A stretch of 35,483 nucleotides of DNA from Brevibacillus centrosporus (GCF_003710815.1 NZ_RHHP01000050.1:1-35483), one strand, 5' to 3'; positions 16,644-25,371 are shown, counted from the first letter of the stretch. The notes: generated by a model not told the origin, from the letters alone. Translations and numbers: made by a program.

Positions 16644-18632
16644 TTAGAGTTCGGCCTTCAGCTCAAGTACCAAGTCGCGCAATTCCGCCGCGCGTTCGAA
16701 CATGAGGTTGCGGGCCGCTTCTTTCATTTCTTCTTCCATACGTGCAATCACCGTTAGGCGGTCTTTCTTAGGCATCTTCTTGAATTCTTCGTGTGGCAGG
16801 TAATCCGCTTTTTCTTCTGCCACCTTGGTCGCTTCAATCACGTCGCGAACAGCCTTCTTCACCGTTTGCGGCGTAATGCCATGCTCTTCATTGTACGCCT
16901 CCTGGATGGAACGTCTGCGCTCTGTCTCCCGGATAGCGGCGGTCATCGAGTCCGTCATTTTGTCCGCGTACATGATCACGCGTCCTTCCGCGTTTCGCGC
17001 AGCACGGCCAATCGTCTGAATCAGGGAACGTTCGTTGCGCAGGAAGCCTTCCTTGTCAGCATCGAGAATCGCCACCAAGGATACCTCGGGGAGGTCCAAA
17101 CCTTCCCGCAGCAGATTGATCCCGACCAGAACATCGAATTCACCCAAGCGCAGCGAACGTAAAATCTGCATCCGTTCGATCGTTTTAATATCGGAGTGGA
17201 GGTAGCGTACCTTGATCCCCACTTCTTTCAAGTAGTCCGTCAAGTCCTCCGACATCTTTTTCGTAAGAGTCGTCACCAGTACGCGCTCGTCTTTGGCAAT
17301 CGTCGCCTGAATCTCTCCGATGAGGTCGTCAATCTGGCCTTTGATCGGACGCACCGAGATCGTTGGGTCGACCAGACCGGTCGGCCGAATCACTTGCTGT
17401 ACAAATTCCGAGCAATGCTCCATTTCATACGGACCAGGTGTAGCGGAAATGTAAACGGCCTGCTTGATCTTGGCTTCGAACTCCGCAAAGGTGAGCGGTC
17501 GGTTGTCCTTGGCGGAAGGCAGACGAAAGCCGTGCTCGACCAGCACTTCTTTGCGCGCACGGTCTCCGTTGTACATCGCCCTAACCTGCGGCAAGGTCAT
17601 GTGAGACTCATCCATCATGAGGAGGAAATCATCCGGAAAATAATCAATGAGGGTATACGGCGCATGCCCCTCCGGTAAGCCCGTCAAATGGCGGGAGTAG
17701 TTTTCGATCCCAGAGCAGAAGCCCATCTCGAGCATCATTTCCACGTCGTAGCGCGTGCGCTGCTCCAGCCGCTGGGCTTCGAGGAGCTTTCCTGCTTCGC
17801 GCAGCTCGGCCAAACGCTTTTCCAGCTCCGCCTCGATGCTCTGTACAGCGAGCTTCATTTTTTCTTCCCGCGTCACATAGTGGGACGCTGGAAAAATCGC
17901 GACATGATCACGCTGGCCCAGGATCTCTCCGGTCAGTACATCGATGGCTGTGATCCGCTCGATTTCATCTCCGAAAAACTCTACGCGAATGGCCTGCTCG
18001 CTCTGTGAGGCCGGGAATATCTCAACGACGTCTCCGCGAACCCGAAATGTACCGCGGATGAAATTGATGTCATTGCGGTTGTATTGGATGTCGACCAGTC
18101 GATGCAGGATCTCGTCACGGCCCTTTTCCATTCCGACGCGCAAGGACAAGAGCAGCTCCCGATATTCCTCAGGAGAACCCAAGCCGTAAATGCACGAAAC
18201 AGAAGCGACAATGATGACATCCCGACGCTCGAACAAAGCGCTGGTCGCCGAGTGGCGCAGCTTGTCGATCTCGTCGTTGATGCTGGAGTCTTTTTCAATA
18301 AACGTATCCGATTGGGGAATGTATGCTTCTGGCTGATAGTAATCGTAGTAGCTGACGAAATATTCAACGGCATTGTTCGGAAAAAACTCCTTGAACTCTG
18401 CACACAACTGTGCCGCCAGCGTCTTGTTATGCGCCATGACCAACGTCGGCTTGTTCACCTGAGCAATCACCTGGGCTGCCGTAAAGGTCTTTCCCGTACC
18501 TGTCGCACCCAAGAGGGTCTGGTGCCTCTTGCCTGCCTGAATACCAGCCACCAGTTCAGCTATGGCAGTCGGCTGGTCACCGGACGGCTGATACTCCGAT
18601 ACCAATTCAAAACGCTCCATTCCCTCGTTCAT
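16644..18632 (-). CDS. uvrB: Excinuclease ABC subunit B
   Basis: UvrB (662 aa), the helicase-like lesion-verification subunit that recruits UvrC. Visible are Walker A GATGTGKTFTAAQVI, the beta-hairpin region YYDYYQPEAYIPQSDTFIEKDSSIN, the helicase motifs ISATPGPYE and INLLREGLDLPEVSLVAILDADKEGFLR with QTIGRAARN, and the C-terminal UVR motif (KEAARNLMFERAAELRDLV). The ATG at 18632 sits directly against GAGGAG. An in-frame ATG four codons later (18620) is a possible alternative start. uvrB and uvrA form an operon under a LexA-type operator. Confidence 0.98.
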   Translation of the reverse strand: MNEGMERFELVSEYQPSGDQPTAIAELVAGIQAGKRHQTLLGATGTGKTFTAAQVIAQVNKPTLVMAHNKTLAAQLCAEFKEFFPNNAVEYFVSYYDYYQPEAYIPQSDTFIEKDSSINDEIDKLRHSATSALFERRDVIIVASVSCIYGLGSPEEYRELLLSLRVGMEKGRDEILHRLVDIQYNRNDINFIRGTFRVRGDVVEIFPASQSEQAIRVEFFGDEIERITAIDVLTGEILGQRDHVAIFPASHYVTREEKMKLAVQSIEAELEKRLAELREAGKLLEAQRLEQRTRYDVEMMLEMGFCSGIENYSRHLTGLPEGHAPYTLIDYFPDDFLLMMDESHMTLPQVRAMYNGDRARKEVLVEHGFRLPSAKDNRPLTFAEFEAKIKQAVYISATPGPYEMEHCSEFVQQVIRPTGLVDPTISVRPIKGQIDDLIGEIQATIAKDERVLVTTLTKKMSEDLTDYLKEVGIKVRYLHSDIKTIERMQILRSLRLGEFDVLVGINLLREGLDLPEVSLVAILDADKEGFLRNERSLIQTIGRAARNAEGRVIMYADKMTDSMTAAIRETERRRSIQEAYNEEHGITPQTVKKAVRDVIEATKVAEEKADYLPHEEFKKMPKKDRLTVIARMEEEMKEAARNLMFERAAELRDLVLELKAEL

Positions 18633-18662
18633 CTCCTCATTACAAAAAGGTTATCTATTTCC

Positions 18663-18668
18663 ATTATA
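18663..18668 (-). promoter_or_regulatory. uvrB promoter -10 element (extended)
   Basis: Consensus TATAAT on the minus strand, preceded by TGT to give an extended -10, about 30 nt before uvrB. The -35 position lacks a good hexamer. The SOS box lies just upstream, consistent with repression by LexA/DinR. Confidence 0.65.
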
Positions 18669-18698
18669 ACACAATACGTACAAAAATAAGCCGAAATT

Positions 18699-18712
18699 CG
18701 AACAAATGTTTG
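18699..18712. promoter_or_regulatory. LexA/DinR (SOS) box
   Basis: CGAACAAATGTTTG matches the Bacillus SOS consensus CGAACRNRYGTTYG at all 14 positions. It sits about 30 bp upstream of the uvrB -10 element, in the region between uvrB and the divergent FlgD-like gene. Known family regulation: LexA (DinR) represses uvrBA until RecA triggers its cleavage. Whether it also affects the divergent gene is open. Confidence 0.88.
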
Positions 18713-18714
18713 TC

Positions 18715-18742
18715 TTTACCCGTCGCACCCTTTTTCCGATAC
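18715..18742 (+). promoter_or_regulatory. weak sigma-D (flagellar) type promoter candidate
   Basis: TCCGATAC (18735-18742) resembles the sigma-D/sigma-28 -10 GCCGATAT at 6 of 8 positions, 57 nt before the FlgD-like ATG. The matching -35 (TAAA) is not present; only TTTA at 18715-18718 lies near the right distance. Proposed because the gene product is flagellar-like; weak. Confidence 0.25.
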
Positions 18743-18798
18743 TGATAGTGGAAGAACATGCCCGCACGGAAAGACCCGTACAGGAAGGGAGTCTCGAC

Positions 18799-19731
18799 AT
18801 GTCTGATAACACTACGGTAAGCAATAGCTCAATGGTGCCTTCCCACCTCAGTTATAAAGGAAAAAAGGAATTTTCCACGGAGCTCGATAACAATGCGTTC
18901 ATGAAGCTTCTGCTGGAGCAGCTGAAAAACCAGGATCCCATGTCTCCAATGGATAACTCACAGTTTATTCAACAGACGAGCATGATGACCATGGTGGAAA
19001 AAATGACACGGATGGCAAGCTTGATGGAACAATCCAACAACAGCATGCTCACCTTGGAAAAATACGAGTCTCTGGTCGGTAGAACGGCTACCTATGAACT
19101 GACCACCGCTGATGAAATTACCGGTGATACCTCGACAGAAACCAAAGAAGGCGTCATCCAAGCTGTCTATATGGACAATGGCAAGATCTACTTCCGTCTC
19201 GAGAACGAATCGAACCCGATCCCGCTGGCAGACATTAAGGGGCTGGAGTCGCAGGGCATGACCGGAAATGCACTGGACAGCAGCCTGAAATACATGGATA
19301 TGATCGGCAATACCATCTCCTATAAAGCGACCACGCAGGTCGACAAAGATGGAAACCCGGCTACAACAGACGATGTCACTACCGTCGACGAAGTCAAAAA
19401 TGCCGTGATCACAGGCTTTAGCATGAAGGATGGCACGGCCCTATTCACGCTGGACAACGGCAATACTGTGAAGCTGGATGAGATCGTGGGGATGAGCGTC
19501 AAGCCGGATAACCAGGCAATGAGCAATTCCCTGCAGTACGCCCAGATGATTGGTTACACCATTACTTACAATGATCCTCAAACCAACACTGACGGAAGCA
19601 CTTCTACAAACAGCCTAAATGGTGTGATCCAAGCCGTCAGCATGAAAAACGGACTGGTCGAATTCGTGCTGGAGGATGGAAAGAAAGTGTCCCTCAGTCA
19701 AATTACCGGCTACGAAGCGAAAGCCGTTTAA
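18799..19731 (+). CDS. FlgD N-terminal-domain protein with three C-terminal repeats
   Basis: Protein of 310 aa. Residues 34-69 (FMKLLLEQLKNQDPMSPMDN, then a QTSMMTMVEKM helix) match the N-terminal domain of the flagellar hook-cap scaffold FlgD, which is exported through the flagellar apparatus. The C-terminal part holds three repeats at about 86-152, 163-235 and 244-305, each with a YxxMIGxTxxY-like start, a linker of variable length, a GVIQAVxMxNG-like strand and a final LxxIxG. The ATG at 18799 has AAGGGAG upstream; the open frame before it overlaps the SOS box and is not used. No other flagellar gene is nearby, so it is an orphan. It could be a second hook-cap variant or another exported scaffold. 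Confidence 0.8.
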   Translation: MSDNTTVSNSSMVPSHLSYKGKKEFSTELDNNAFMKLLLEQLKNQDPMSPMDNSQFIQQTSMMTMVEKMTRMASLMEQSNNSMLTLEKYESLVGRTATYELTTADEITGDTSTETKEGVIQAVYMDNGKIYFRLENESNPIPLADIKGLESQGMTGNALDSSLKYMDMIGNTISYKATTQVDKDGNPATTDDVTTVDEVKNAVITGFSMKDGTALFTLDNGNTVKLDEIVGMSVKPDNQAMSNSLQYAQMIGYTITYNDPQTNTDGSTSTNSLNGVIQAVSMKNGLVEFVLEDGKKVSLSQITGYEAKAV

Positions 19732-19740
19732 ACCAAACAA

Positions 19741-19778
19741 AATCCGCCCTCTTCCCTCAGGATGAGCGCGGATTTTTT
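19741..19778. terminator. bidirectional intrinsic terminator
   Basis: AATCCGC (19741-19747) pairs with GCGGATT (19768-19774), followed by TTTTG on the plus strand and by TTTTGTTTGG on the minus strand. It lies between the convergent FlgD-like and YcdB-like genes and probably ends both. Confidence 0.85.
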
Positions 19779-19783
19779 GTACT

Positions 19784-21502
19784 CTATTCTTTTACGATGA
19801 CCTGCCCTGTCACTGCATCCAGATGAACAGTGAGATCAACCTTGCTCTCTACCCCACAGAAGCAATGCGCTCTCGTCTGGCGGAAAGAAAGGTCGTATCC
19901 CAGCTTCCACGAAATGGCCCCTGACTGCAAATCCGTCTGGTGAATATACGTGAGCTCCAGCGGGTACGCCTTCAGCAAGCGTTCGACGGCCCCTTGCTCC
20001 ATCAGTGCCTTTGTTTGGGCAGGGGCGATGATTTCTGTTGGCCTGTTCATTTGAATCTGAATCACTTTTCCCGTAGCGGAATCCACGCGCAGCGAATACA
20101 TGCCATCCTCTACAATCTGGTCGGCTTGATAGACGGGGAGTCCATTGATCATCAGATCGGCGGTGATCAGCGTGGATTGGTCATTCCCCACATCTCGCAC
20201 ACGTACCTGGCTGGTTCCTGTAGGCAGGAGGCGTTTCAGTGTCGCTTCCGCTGCGCTCCAGTCCCTTGCTTTATCTGTCTTCGCGCTGACACTGGTGCCA
20301 TCGCTCATCTCGAGTCGAAGCAGCTGGCCCGTTGTAGCGTCTGTCTCCACGAGAACATGCAGGCGTTCATTCGCTTTTACACCCGCAGGGATTTGCCCCA
20401 TTTGAAACCTCTTGTCCTGATCGGCCGTTCCCTCTGCAAAATGTCCCCAAATATACAGGCGCCGCTCCTGCCCATCGCCGTATGCTTCCGTGTAGGTTGC
20501 CAGCGGCAGCTTCTCAGGCTCCACGCGCAGCAGTTTCCGCACGATGTCTTTCGCTTGCGCCTCTGACTGAGCCACCCACTTTTCTCCTGTTCCGTTCACC
20601 GCAATCGTTTTCGCAGGCTGCAGCTGAGCAGGAGACGGATTGCCCAATCGTTTACCCGTAAAGGCATCCAGCGCACTGCCCGTATGCGACTGTGTGATGA
20701 CGCCATCTTTGACTACGTAGGCCAGTTTGGCTTGAACTGGGTTGCCCAAGCTGTATTGGCTAGGGAGTAAATAAATGAGCTCCAATGGATGGCTTTCCTT
20801 GTACTTTTCCACGGCTTGCTGAGCGGATATGACACGATTGGCGGAAGGGAGAGCGCTCAAGCTTATTTTTTCATAAAGCCTGCCATCAAACATTCGAAAA
20901 GAAATGATTCTGCCTGCAGCATCGAAGGAAACGAAAGCGTCATAGGCGTCATCTAAGACCACGTTGTTTACGGTCCTCACCAGTCGAACTGTCGTGAGCG
21001 AGGACTCTCGTGTAATTTCTTTTGGCTGGTATGCGCTCCCACCTGCTTGCAAGCCTGCTACAAATGCGGATGCCTTGGTTCTGGCCTGCTCATCAGTCAT
21101 GGCGACGGGCTTTTGTGCTGCTTTCGGCTGCAGATTCAGATTCAGCAACTTCCCTGTCGTTGGATCAAATATAGCTCGATCCGTGGACGTTTCTTTATCT
21201 GCTGCCGTTGCTGCAAATATGACTTGAACACCGCTTACTCCAGGCCCATCGACATCTCCACCGAATGACACAATGCGTTGGGATAATTCCGGAATCAGCC
21301 GTACAAGCTGCTGGACGCCTTTGGCCACTTCAACTGGAACAGGTACAGCTGCAGCTGCAGCAGCTGCAAGCGTACTTGGCGCGAGATTTTCTGCTTTTGC
21401 ATAAGGTGTCGGCATCATCGGTGAAGTATAAAGACTGACAGCCGCTAGCGCACTGGTAAGTACACACAGGGCAGGTTTACGAAGCATTCCCACGGTCAAC
21501 AT
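19784..21502 (-). CDS. Secreted YcdB/YcdC and PepSY-like domain protein
   Basis: Protein of 572 aa with an N-terminal signal sequence (basic start, hydrophobic ALCVLTSALAAVSL, likely cleavage after AKA near residue 36) and then a run of seven alanines. The rest consists of repeated propeptide-like units with strands of the form FDPTTGKLLNLNL, FDAAGRIISFRM, TDATTGQLLRLEM, VDSATGKVIQIQM and LDAVTGQVIV. This is the pattern of YcdB/YcdC (DUF4901) and PepSY-related modules. Such modules often inhibit or chaperone extracellular peptidases; no peptidase lies beside it here. Exported; role unknown. Confidence 0.75.
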   Translation of the reverse strand: MLTVGMLRKPALCVLTSALAAVSLYTSPMMPTPYAKAENLAPSTLAAAAAAAVPVPVEVAKGVQQLVRLIPELSQRIVSFGGDVDGPGVSGVQVIFAATAADKETSTDRAIFDPTTGKLLNLNLQPKAAQKPVAMTDEQARTKASAFVAGLQAGGSAYQPKEITRESSLTTVRLVRTVNNVVLDDAYDAFVSFDAAGRIISFRMFDGRLYEKISLSALPSANRVISAQQAVEKYKESHPLELIYLLPSQYSLGNPVQAKLAYVVKDGVITQSHTGSALDAFTGKRLGNPSPAQLQPAKTIAVNGTGEKWVAQSEAQAKDIVRKLLRVEPEKLPLATYTEAYGDGQERRLYIWGHFAEGTADQDKRFQMGQIPAGVKANERLHVLVETDATTGQLLRLEMSDGTSVSAKTDKARDWSAAEATLKRLLPTGTSQVRVRDVGNDQSTLITADLMINGLPVYQADQIVEDGMYSLRVDSATGKVIQIQMNRPTEIIAPAQTKALMEQGAVERLLKAYPLELTYIHQTDLQSGAISWKLGYDLSFRQTRAHCFCGVESKVDLTVHLDAVTGQVIVKE

Positions 21503-21629
21503 TCACTCCCTCTTTTTTCCTCTAAGGTTGAGACGCACGATCGCGGTTTTTGTTTCTGAATAAACGTGCTATTCCGCAAAAAAAATTCTATTGAAGATTT
21601 CATGCATTCAGGTTCTACTCGTTTAGTCC

Positions 21630-22343
21630 TTACGGGAGTGAATCTATCTGACTCCTTACGATATTTTGAGTGACTTCATTGCCATACACTCCTGGAGTCA
21701 GAACGTTCTCATCTATCCAATAAGAAATCAGTACACTGGAACGATCCTGAAGGTATATTCTAATGAAATACTTTTCTCCGCTAAGACCACCCCTTGATTT
21801 ATATACTTGTTGAAATCCAACGTATTTTAGTTTGAGTAGCTCCTCCATGAACTGTTTTGAAGCGTCATCTGTAAAATCCTTTATGATCGGATTCTCTTCA
21901 TCAGTTTCCAAAGTAACTTTAAAAACTTTTCCTTTGATATCAAATAAGTCTCCGAGCGAATACGCATCTGGATTATGCCTTACTTCATACAAATCATCGC
22001 CTACAAGTAATCTGAATTTCTCGGAATAACCCTTTACACGATAAATAGGAGTGCCTATTGGTGCGAGCGTTGCATCTCCGTTCTTCATTTGGTACCCTGG
22101 GCAAACCATTCCTGCCATCGTAAATCTTACTTCCCCCACTTTAAGATCGCGGATTAATCCGTTCGTTTCTGAATGATAGCTTTTTCCGTACTCTAGGCTG
22201 TCCCACATGATAAAGCCATCGTACTCAGACAATTTGTTCACGCAGTTCCCGTTTTTATCTGAATCTTGTTTTATTTGCGTCTGGATATTTCCCAAAAGTA
22301 ATGAGAAACACACCAGGACAACCGCTATCTTCAAAGGAATCAC
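21630..22343 (-). CDS. Secreted protein of unknown function
   Basis: Not recognised. About 237 aa with an N-terminal signal peptide (hydrophobic IAVVLVCFSLLLG), a Cys near residue 34 and a second Cys in AGMVCPGYQ, and a mostly beta-like remainder. Notable segments are YDGFIMWDSLEYGKSYHS, KVGEVRFTMAGMV and a C-terminal SVLISYWID. Start: a GTG at 22343 has GGGAG at normal distance; a GTG two codons upstream (22349) overlaps that site and is less likely. The gene is visibly more AT-rich than its neighbours, which may point to separate acquisition. It stands alone between terminators. Confidence 0.65.
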   Translation of the reverse strand: MIPLKIAVVLVCFSLLLGNIQTQIKQDSDKNGNCVNKLSEYDGFIMWDSLEYGKSYHSETNGLIRDLKVGEVRFTMAGMVCPGYQMKNGDATLAPIGTPIYRVKGYSEKFRLLVGDDLYEVRHNPDAYSLGDLFDIKGKVFKVTLETDEENPIIKDFTDDASKQFMEELLKLKYVGFQQVYKSRGGLSGEKYFIRIYLQDRSSVLISYWIDENVLTPGVYGNEVTQNIVRSQIDSLP

Positions 22344-22411
22344 TCTCACTCCCTTTCCGATTAACCAAATTTTACCACGTTACGTTAGTTCCCAGGAAGT
22401 TCCCAGTACAC

Positions 22412-22447
22412 AAAAGCGGGAGCGACGTAATCGTCACTCCCGCTTTT
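22412..22447 (-). terminator. intrinsic terminator after the MinJ-like gene
   Basis: AAAGCGGGAG pairs with CTCCCGCTTT, and the stem continues inward through GACG/CGTC with one mismatch. On the minus strand it is followed by TTTTGTG. It begins 5 nt after the stop of the MinJ-like gene. Confidence 0.9.
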
Positions 22448-22451
22448 TCCT

Positions 22452-23720
22452 CTATGCACCTATATGCAGCTTTTCCAGCCTCTGCTTGATCAGCTCTACA
22501 ACACTTGCGCGCTTTAGATCTACGTAAACACTCGTGCGGGCATCCGGCACGACGATGATGCCCAGCTGATGGTGATTGCCAGCATAAACGGCGCACTGCA
22601 CAAATTTCAGCTCGCCATCATGCGTCAGAACCTCCATTTTGCAGAAGGCCGAATTCGCCTGCAGGGCCGGGTAGAGATCTTCCTTATTGCGAACGTTGAT
22701 CCCATTCACTTTTACGATAATCTCCCCAGGTACGATACCAATCTCATCTGCAGGTGTATCAGGGATGACTCCCATGACCTTGATCCCTCGCGAAGACTGG
22801 ATAAAGTACGGGGTGCGCTTTCTCTCCTGCACCTGACTGATGTAGAACAACGTTTCATGCCCCACAATGGCAAACAAGGCAGCCAAGAGCATCAAAGGAG
22901 GCAACCAGATGGCAAGTGCGGAGAGCCCTAGTAAAATAACGGAGTAAAGAGCTAGCTGCTTTGCGATTTGTGAAGACTTCTGTCTGGGCGTCATGGATTG
23001 CGTCATATCGGAAAACCCAGTCACTGTCGGCAAAAGCATCAAGCCAAACGTGGACGCTTCCGGCCAAAATAGCGGCCAGCCTGGAAAGATCGATCCGCTT
23101 ATCGCTCCGTTATCCATTTGAACAAACATGACCAGCGGAGTCAGCCAAAAGGAATGCAGCAGGTACGCGCCGACAATTCGACCGCGCTTCCCTTCTATGA
23201 AGAGTGGCGAGGCATCCCGACCGCCATTCCAACGAACGAGCATGGCTTCCATCAAGTGCATGATCGCGACCAATGCCAGAAGAGGAAGCGGTTTTGCCTG
23301 TCCAAGCATCTCCCACAAGGGGCCAATTACCGGTACCGTATTTCCAACATGGATGATTTGCGCAATGCCGTTTAAAAGCGTCAGCAAGCCTGCCGCATAC
23401 GCGAAGCAGAGAAAACGTAAACGGATCAGCGCCATCACGATCGCCAATCCCCATAGCAACCACAAATCCTGAACCTGCACGACGACTCCAAGAGCGCCCG
23501 CAAGCACGGAAATCAACAAGCCCGCCGTGATTCCCATCCCTACCGAACGGATCGTCTGGAGCATAGGCGATTGAATACGTACTGCGAACAGTTGTCTTTC
23601 CAGATTCATCTGCCGTCGATAGTGCAGATAAATAAATATCAGGAACAAATAAAGAATCGGATTGAGAAAAATGGCAGCCAATCCGTACACAATGGAGAGC
23701 ATGTCTGCCTGTATCGCCAA
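22452..23720 (-). CDS. minJ: MinJ-like polytopic membrane protein with C-terminal PDZ domain
   Basis: Membrane protein of about 422 aa: many hydrophobic segments through roughly residue 300, then a PDZ domain (GIKVMGVIPDTPADEIGIVPGEIIVKVNG, GELKFV). This layout and the place next to ctpB and ftsEX match B. subtilis MinJ, which links DivIVA to MinD and positions division at midcell. The assignment rests on architecture and context. The TTG at 23720 is taken as start because AGGTGGTGA lies about 5 nt upstream; the open frame before it runs through a terminator hairpin. It begins about 20 nt after the ctpB terminator, so its promoter is unclear. Confidence 0.7.
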   Translation of the reverse strand: MAIQADMLSIVYGLAAIFLNPILYLFLIFIYLHYRRQMNLERQLFAVRIQSPMLQTIRSVGMGITAGLLISVLAGALGVVVQVQDLWLLWGLAIVMALIRLRFLCFAYAAGLLTLLNGIAQIIHVGNTVPVIGPLWEMLGQAKPLPLLALVAIMHLMEAMLVRWNGGRDASPLFIEGKRGRIVGAYLLHSFWLTPLVMFVQMDNGAISGSIFPGWPLFWPEASTFGLMLLPTVTGFSDMTQSMTPRQKSSQIAKQLALYSVILLGLSALAIWLPPLMLLAALFAIVGHETLFYISQVQERKRTPYFIQSSRGIKVMGVIPDTPADEIGIVPGEIIVKVNGINVRNKEDLYPALQANSAFCKMEVLTHDGELKFVQCAVYAGNHHQLGIIVVPDARTSVYVDLKRASVVELIKQRLEKLHIGA

Positions 23721-23740
23721 TTGTCTCACCACCTCAAAAG

Positions 23741-23777
23741 GAAAAAGAAAAACCACGGCATGTGATTTACCGTGGTT
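23741..23777 (-). terminator. intrinsic terminator of ctpB
   Basis: AACCACGG (23751-23758) pairs with CCGTGGTT (23770-23777), a perfect 8-bp stem. On the minus strand it is followed by TTTCTTTTTCC. It lies between ctpB and the ribosome binding site of the MinJ-like gene. Confidence 0.88.
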
Positions 23778-23824
23778 AACCATTTCTACGAATGTCAGGG
23801 AATTCCCTGCCTCAAAGGGTTGGA

Positions 23825-25297
23825 TTATTTTGGCTGACTGACGACCTCCAGCGCTTTTTGCAGCTGCAAATCGTTTTCTGGTTTGCGCATGGTCTCACGC
23901 AAGCTGTCTTCCAGCTGTGTGCGAGTTGCTGCATCCACTTTTCCCGTCGCCGGCAGCTTGTGCGCGGTCTGGAACTGCTTGACCGCCTGCTCTGTTTTCT
24001 CGTCGAAGTATCCATCATCCCGACCCGGAGACAAATTCAATCCTGTGAGAATCAGCTGCAGGTTTTTCACATCATTTCCTGCCATGTCGCGAGCCAGGTC
24101 CTTGTCTGCTGGAAGCTGAGTGGCGTTGAAGTAAGCAGGCTGCGTGACCTTGAAGTCAGGCTCGATTCCTTTTTTGTGAATCCAATCTCCCTTCGGTGTC
24201 AGCCACTTCGCGATCGTAAGCTTCAGCTGGCTCTTGTCCGTCATTTCCATGGTGCTTTGGACAGTACCTTTCCCGAAGCTCTTCTCACCGACCAGCTTGT
24301 AATTGCCGCTATCGCGCAGAGCACCTGCCAAAATCTCAGAAGCGCTGGCGCTGCCACCGTTGATCAGAAGCGAGATCGGATATGGCTTCGCTGCGTCGGT
24401 CGTCGAGCGATACTCTTCTTTTTGTTGGCCGTGTGCTCCGTATTCGATTTGGACGATCAAGCCCTTTTTCGGAACGAGCACTTCTCCGATTTCTTTCACT
24501 GCAAGCAAATAACCGCCCGGGTTTCCACGCACGTCGATGACCAAACCACCGATGCCCTGTTTCTCCAGGCTCGCCAATTGCTCTTTGAAATGCTTCGCAG
24601 TATCTGTAGAGAATTGGGTGATGGCGATCACACCAACTTTTACGCCGTTCTTGTCAATGATTTGACTGTTGACCGTTTCGATCGGAATATCGTCCCGTAC
24701 GCAGACAATGTTCAACGGTTCTGCCACGCCTGCACGCACGACTTTCAGGACAGCCTTCGTCCCTTTAGGTCCACGAATTTTGGTCACGGCCTCATGCAAG
24801 TCCAGCCCTTCCAACGATTCACCGTTTACACTGATGATCTGGTCGTTGGGACGCAGCCCGGCACGCTCCGCTGGCGAGTCCTTGAACGGAGATACCACCG
24901 TTACTCTGCCGTTTTGCAGCGTCACTTCTGTCCCAATCCCTTGGAACGTCGAATGCAGGGTCGATGTAAACTCTTCCGCCGACTGTGGGTCCATGTAGTC
25001 ACTGTACGGATCCTCCAGAGAGCCCACCATGCCGCCGATCGCACCCTCTACCAGCTGGTCCGTGGTGACATTCTGGATGTAGTCCTTCTTGATCGCAGAG
25101 TATGCCTCATACAGCTTTTTAAACTCCTGCGGATACTCTGTACTGCTAGGTAATAGGGTGCTGCTTGATGCTGTGAGCGACCCACTTTGACTCGCGTTGG
25201 CATTTGCCGATGTTTTCATCATCGACATGGTCAAAAAGCTGCTGGCCACCATCGAGACGAGCACAAGCGCAAATACGGTACGTCCCTTCCATTTCAC
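23825..25297 (-). CDS. ctpB: S41 family C-terminal processing peptidase with PDZ and peptidoglycan-binding domains (CtpB-like)
   Basis: Serine protease of 490 aa. N-terminal membrane/signal segment (residues 6-27), PDZ domain about 105-190 (GRVTVVSPFKDSPAERAGL, NDQIISVNGE), S41 catalytic domain about 200-375 with nucleophile S318 (GGSASASE), general base K343 and Q347 (FGKGTVQ), and a C-terminal peptidoglycan-binding repeat about 400-465. This order is that of B. subtilis CtpB, which during sporulation cleaves SpoIVFA to release pro-sigma-K processing. GTG start with AGGATGG upstream. A sigma-E-like promoter precedes it and a terminator follows. Confidence 0.93.
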   Translation of the reverse strand: MKWKGRTVFALVLVSMVASSFLTMSMMKTSANANASQSGSLTASSSTLLPSSTEYPQEFKKLYEAYSAIKKDYIQNVTTDQLVEGAIGGMVGSLEDPYSDYMDPQSAEEFTSTLHSTFQGIGTEVTLQNGRVTVVSPFKDSPAERAGLRPNDQIISVNGESLEGLDLHEAVTKIRGPKGTKAVLKVVRAGVAEPLNIVCVRDDIPIETVNSQIIDKNGVKVGVIAITQFSTDTAKHFKEQLASLEKQGIGGLVIDVRGNPGGYLLAVKEIGEVLVPKKGLIVQIEYGAHGQQKEEYRSTTDAAKPYPISLLINGGSASASEILAGALRDSGNYKLVGEKSFGKGTVQSTMEMTDKSQLKLTIAKWLTPKGDWIHKKGIEPDFKVTQPAYFNATQLPADKDLARDMAGNDVKNLQLILTGLNLSPGRDDGYFDEKTEQAVKQFQTAHKLPATGKVDAATRTQLEDSLRETMRKPENDLQLQKALEVVSQPK

Positions 25298-25342
25298 TTC
25301 GCGTCACCATCCTTTGTGCTACCGGCAAAAAGATATGCTGCT

Positions 25343-25371
25343 AGTGTATGCCATTTCCGCTAGCGATATTT
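25343..25371 (-). promoter_or_regulatory. sigma-E-type sporulation promoter candidate for ctpB
   Basis: On the minus strand the -10 CATACACT (25343-25350) matches the B. subtilis sigma-E consensus CATACAMT at every position. AAATATC (25365-25371) fits the -35 KMATATT at 5 of 7, with a 14-nt spacer. It lies 46 nt before the ctpB start, between the PcsB-like stop and ctpB. ctpB of B. subtilis is known to be expressed in sporulation compartments, which fits. Confidence 0.65.

Noticed and set aside
15306..16757. Long plus-strand open frame (about 480 codons) opposite uvrA
   Set aside because: It is antisense to uvrA, a conserved gene with every motif intact; the antisense frame shows only codon-bias shadow.
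23792..25153. Long plus-strand open frame opposite ctpB
   Set aside because: Antisense to ctpB; no start signals or recognisable domain.
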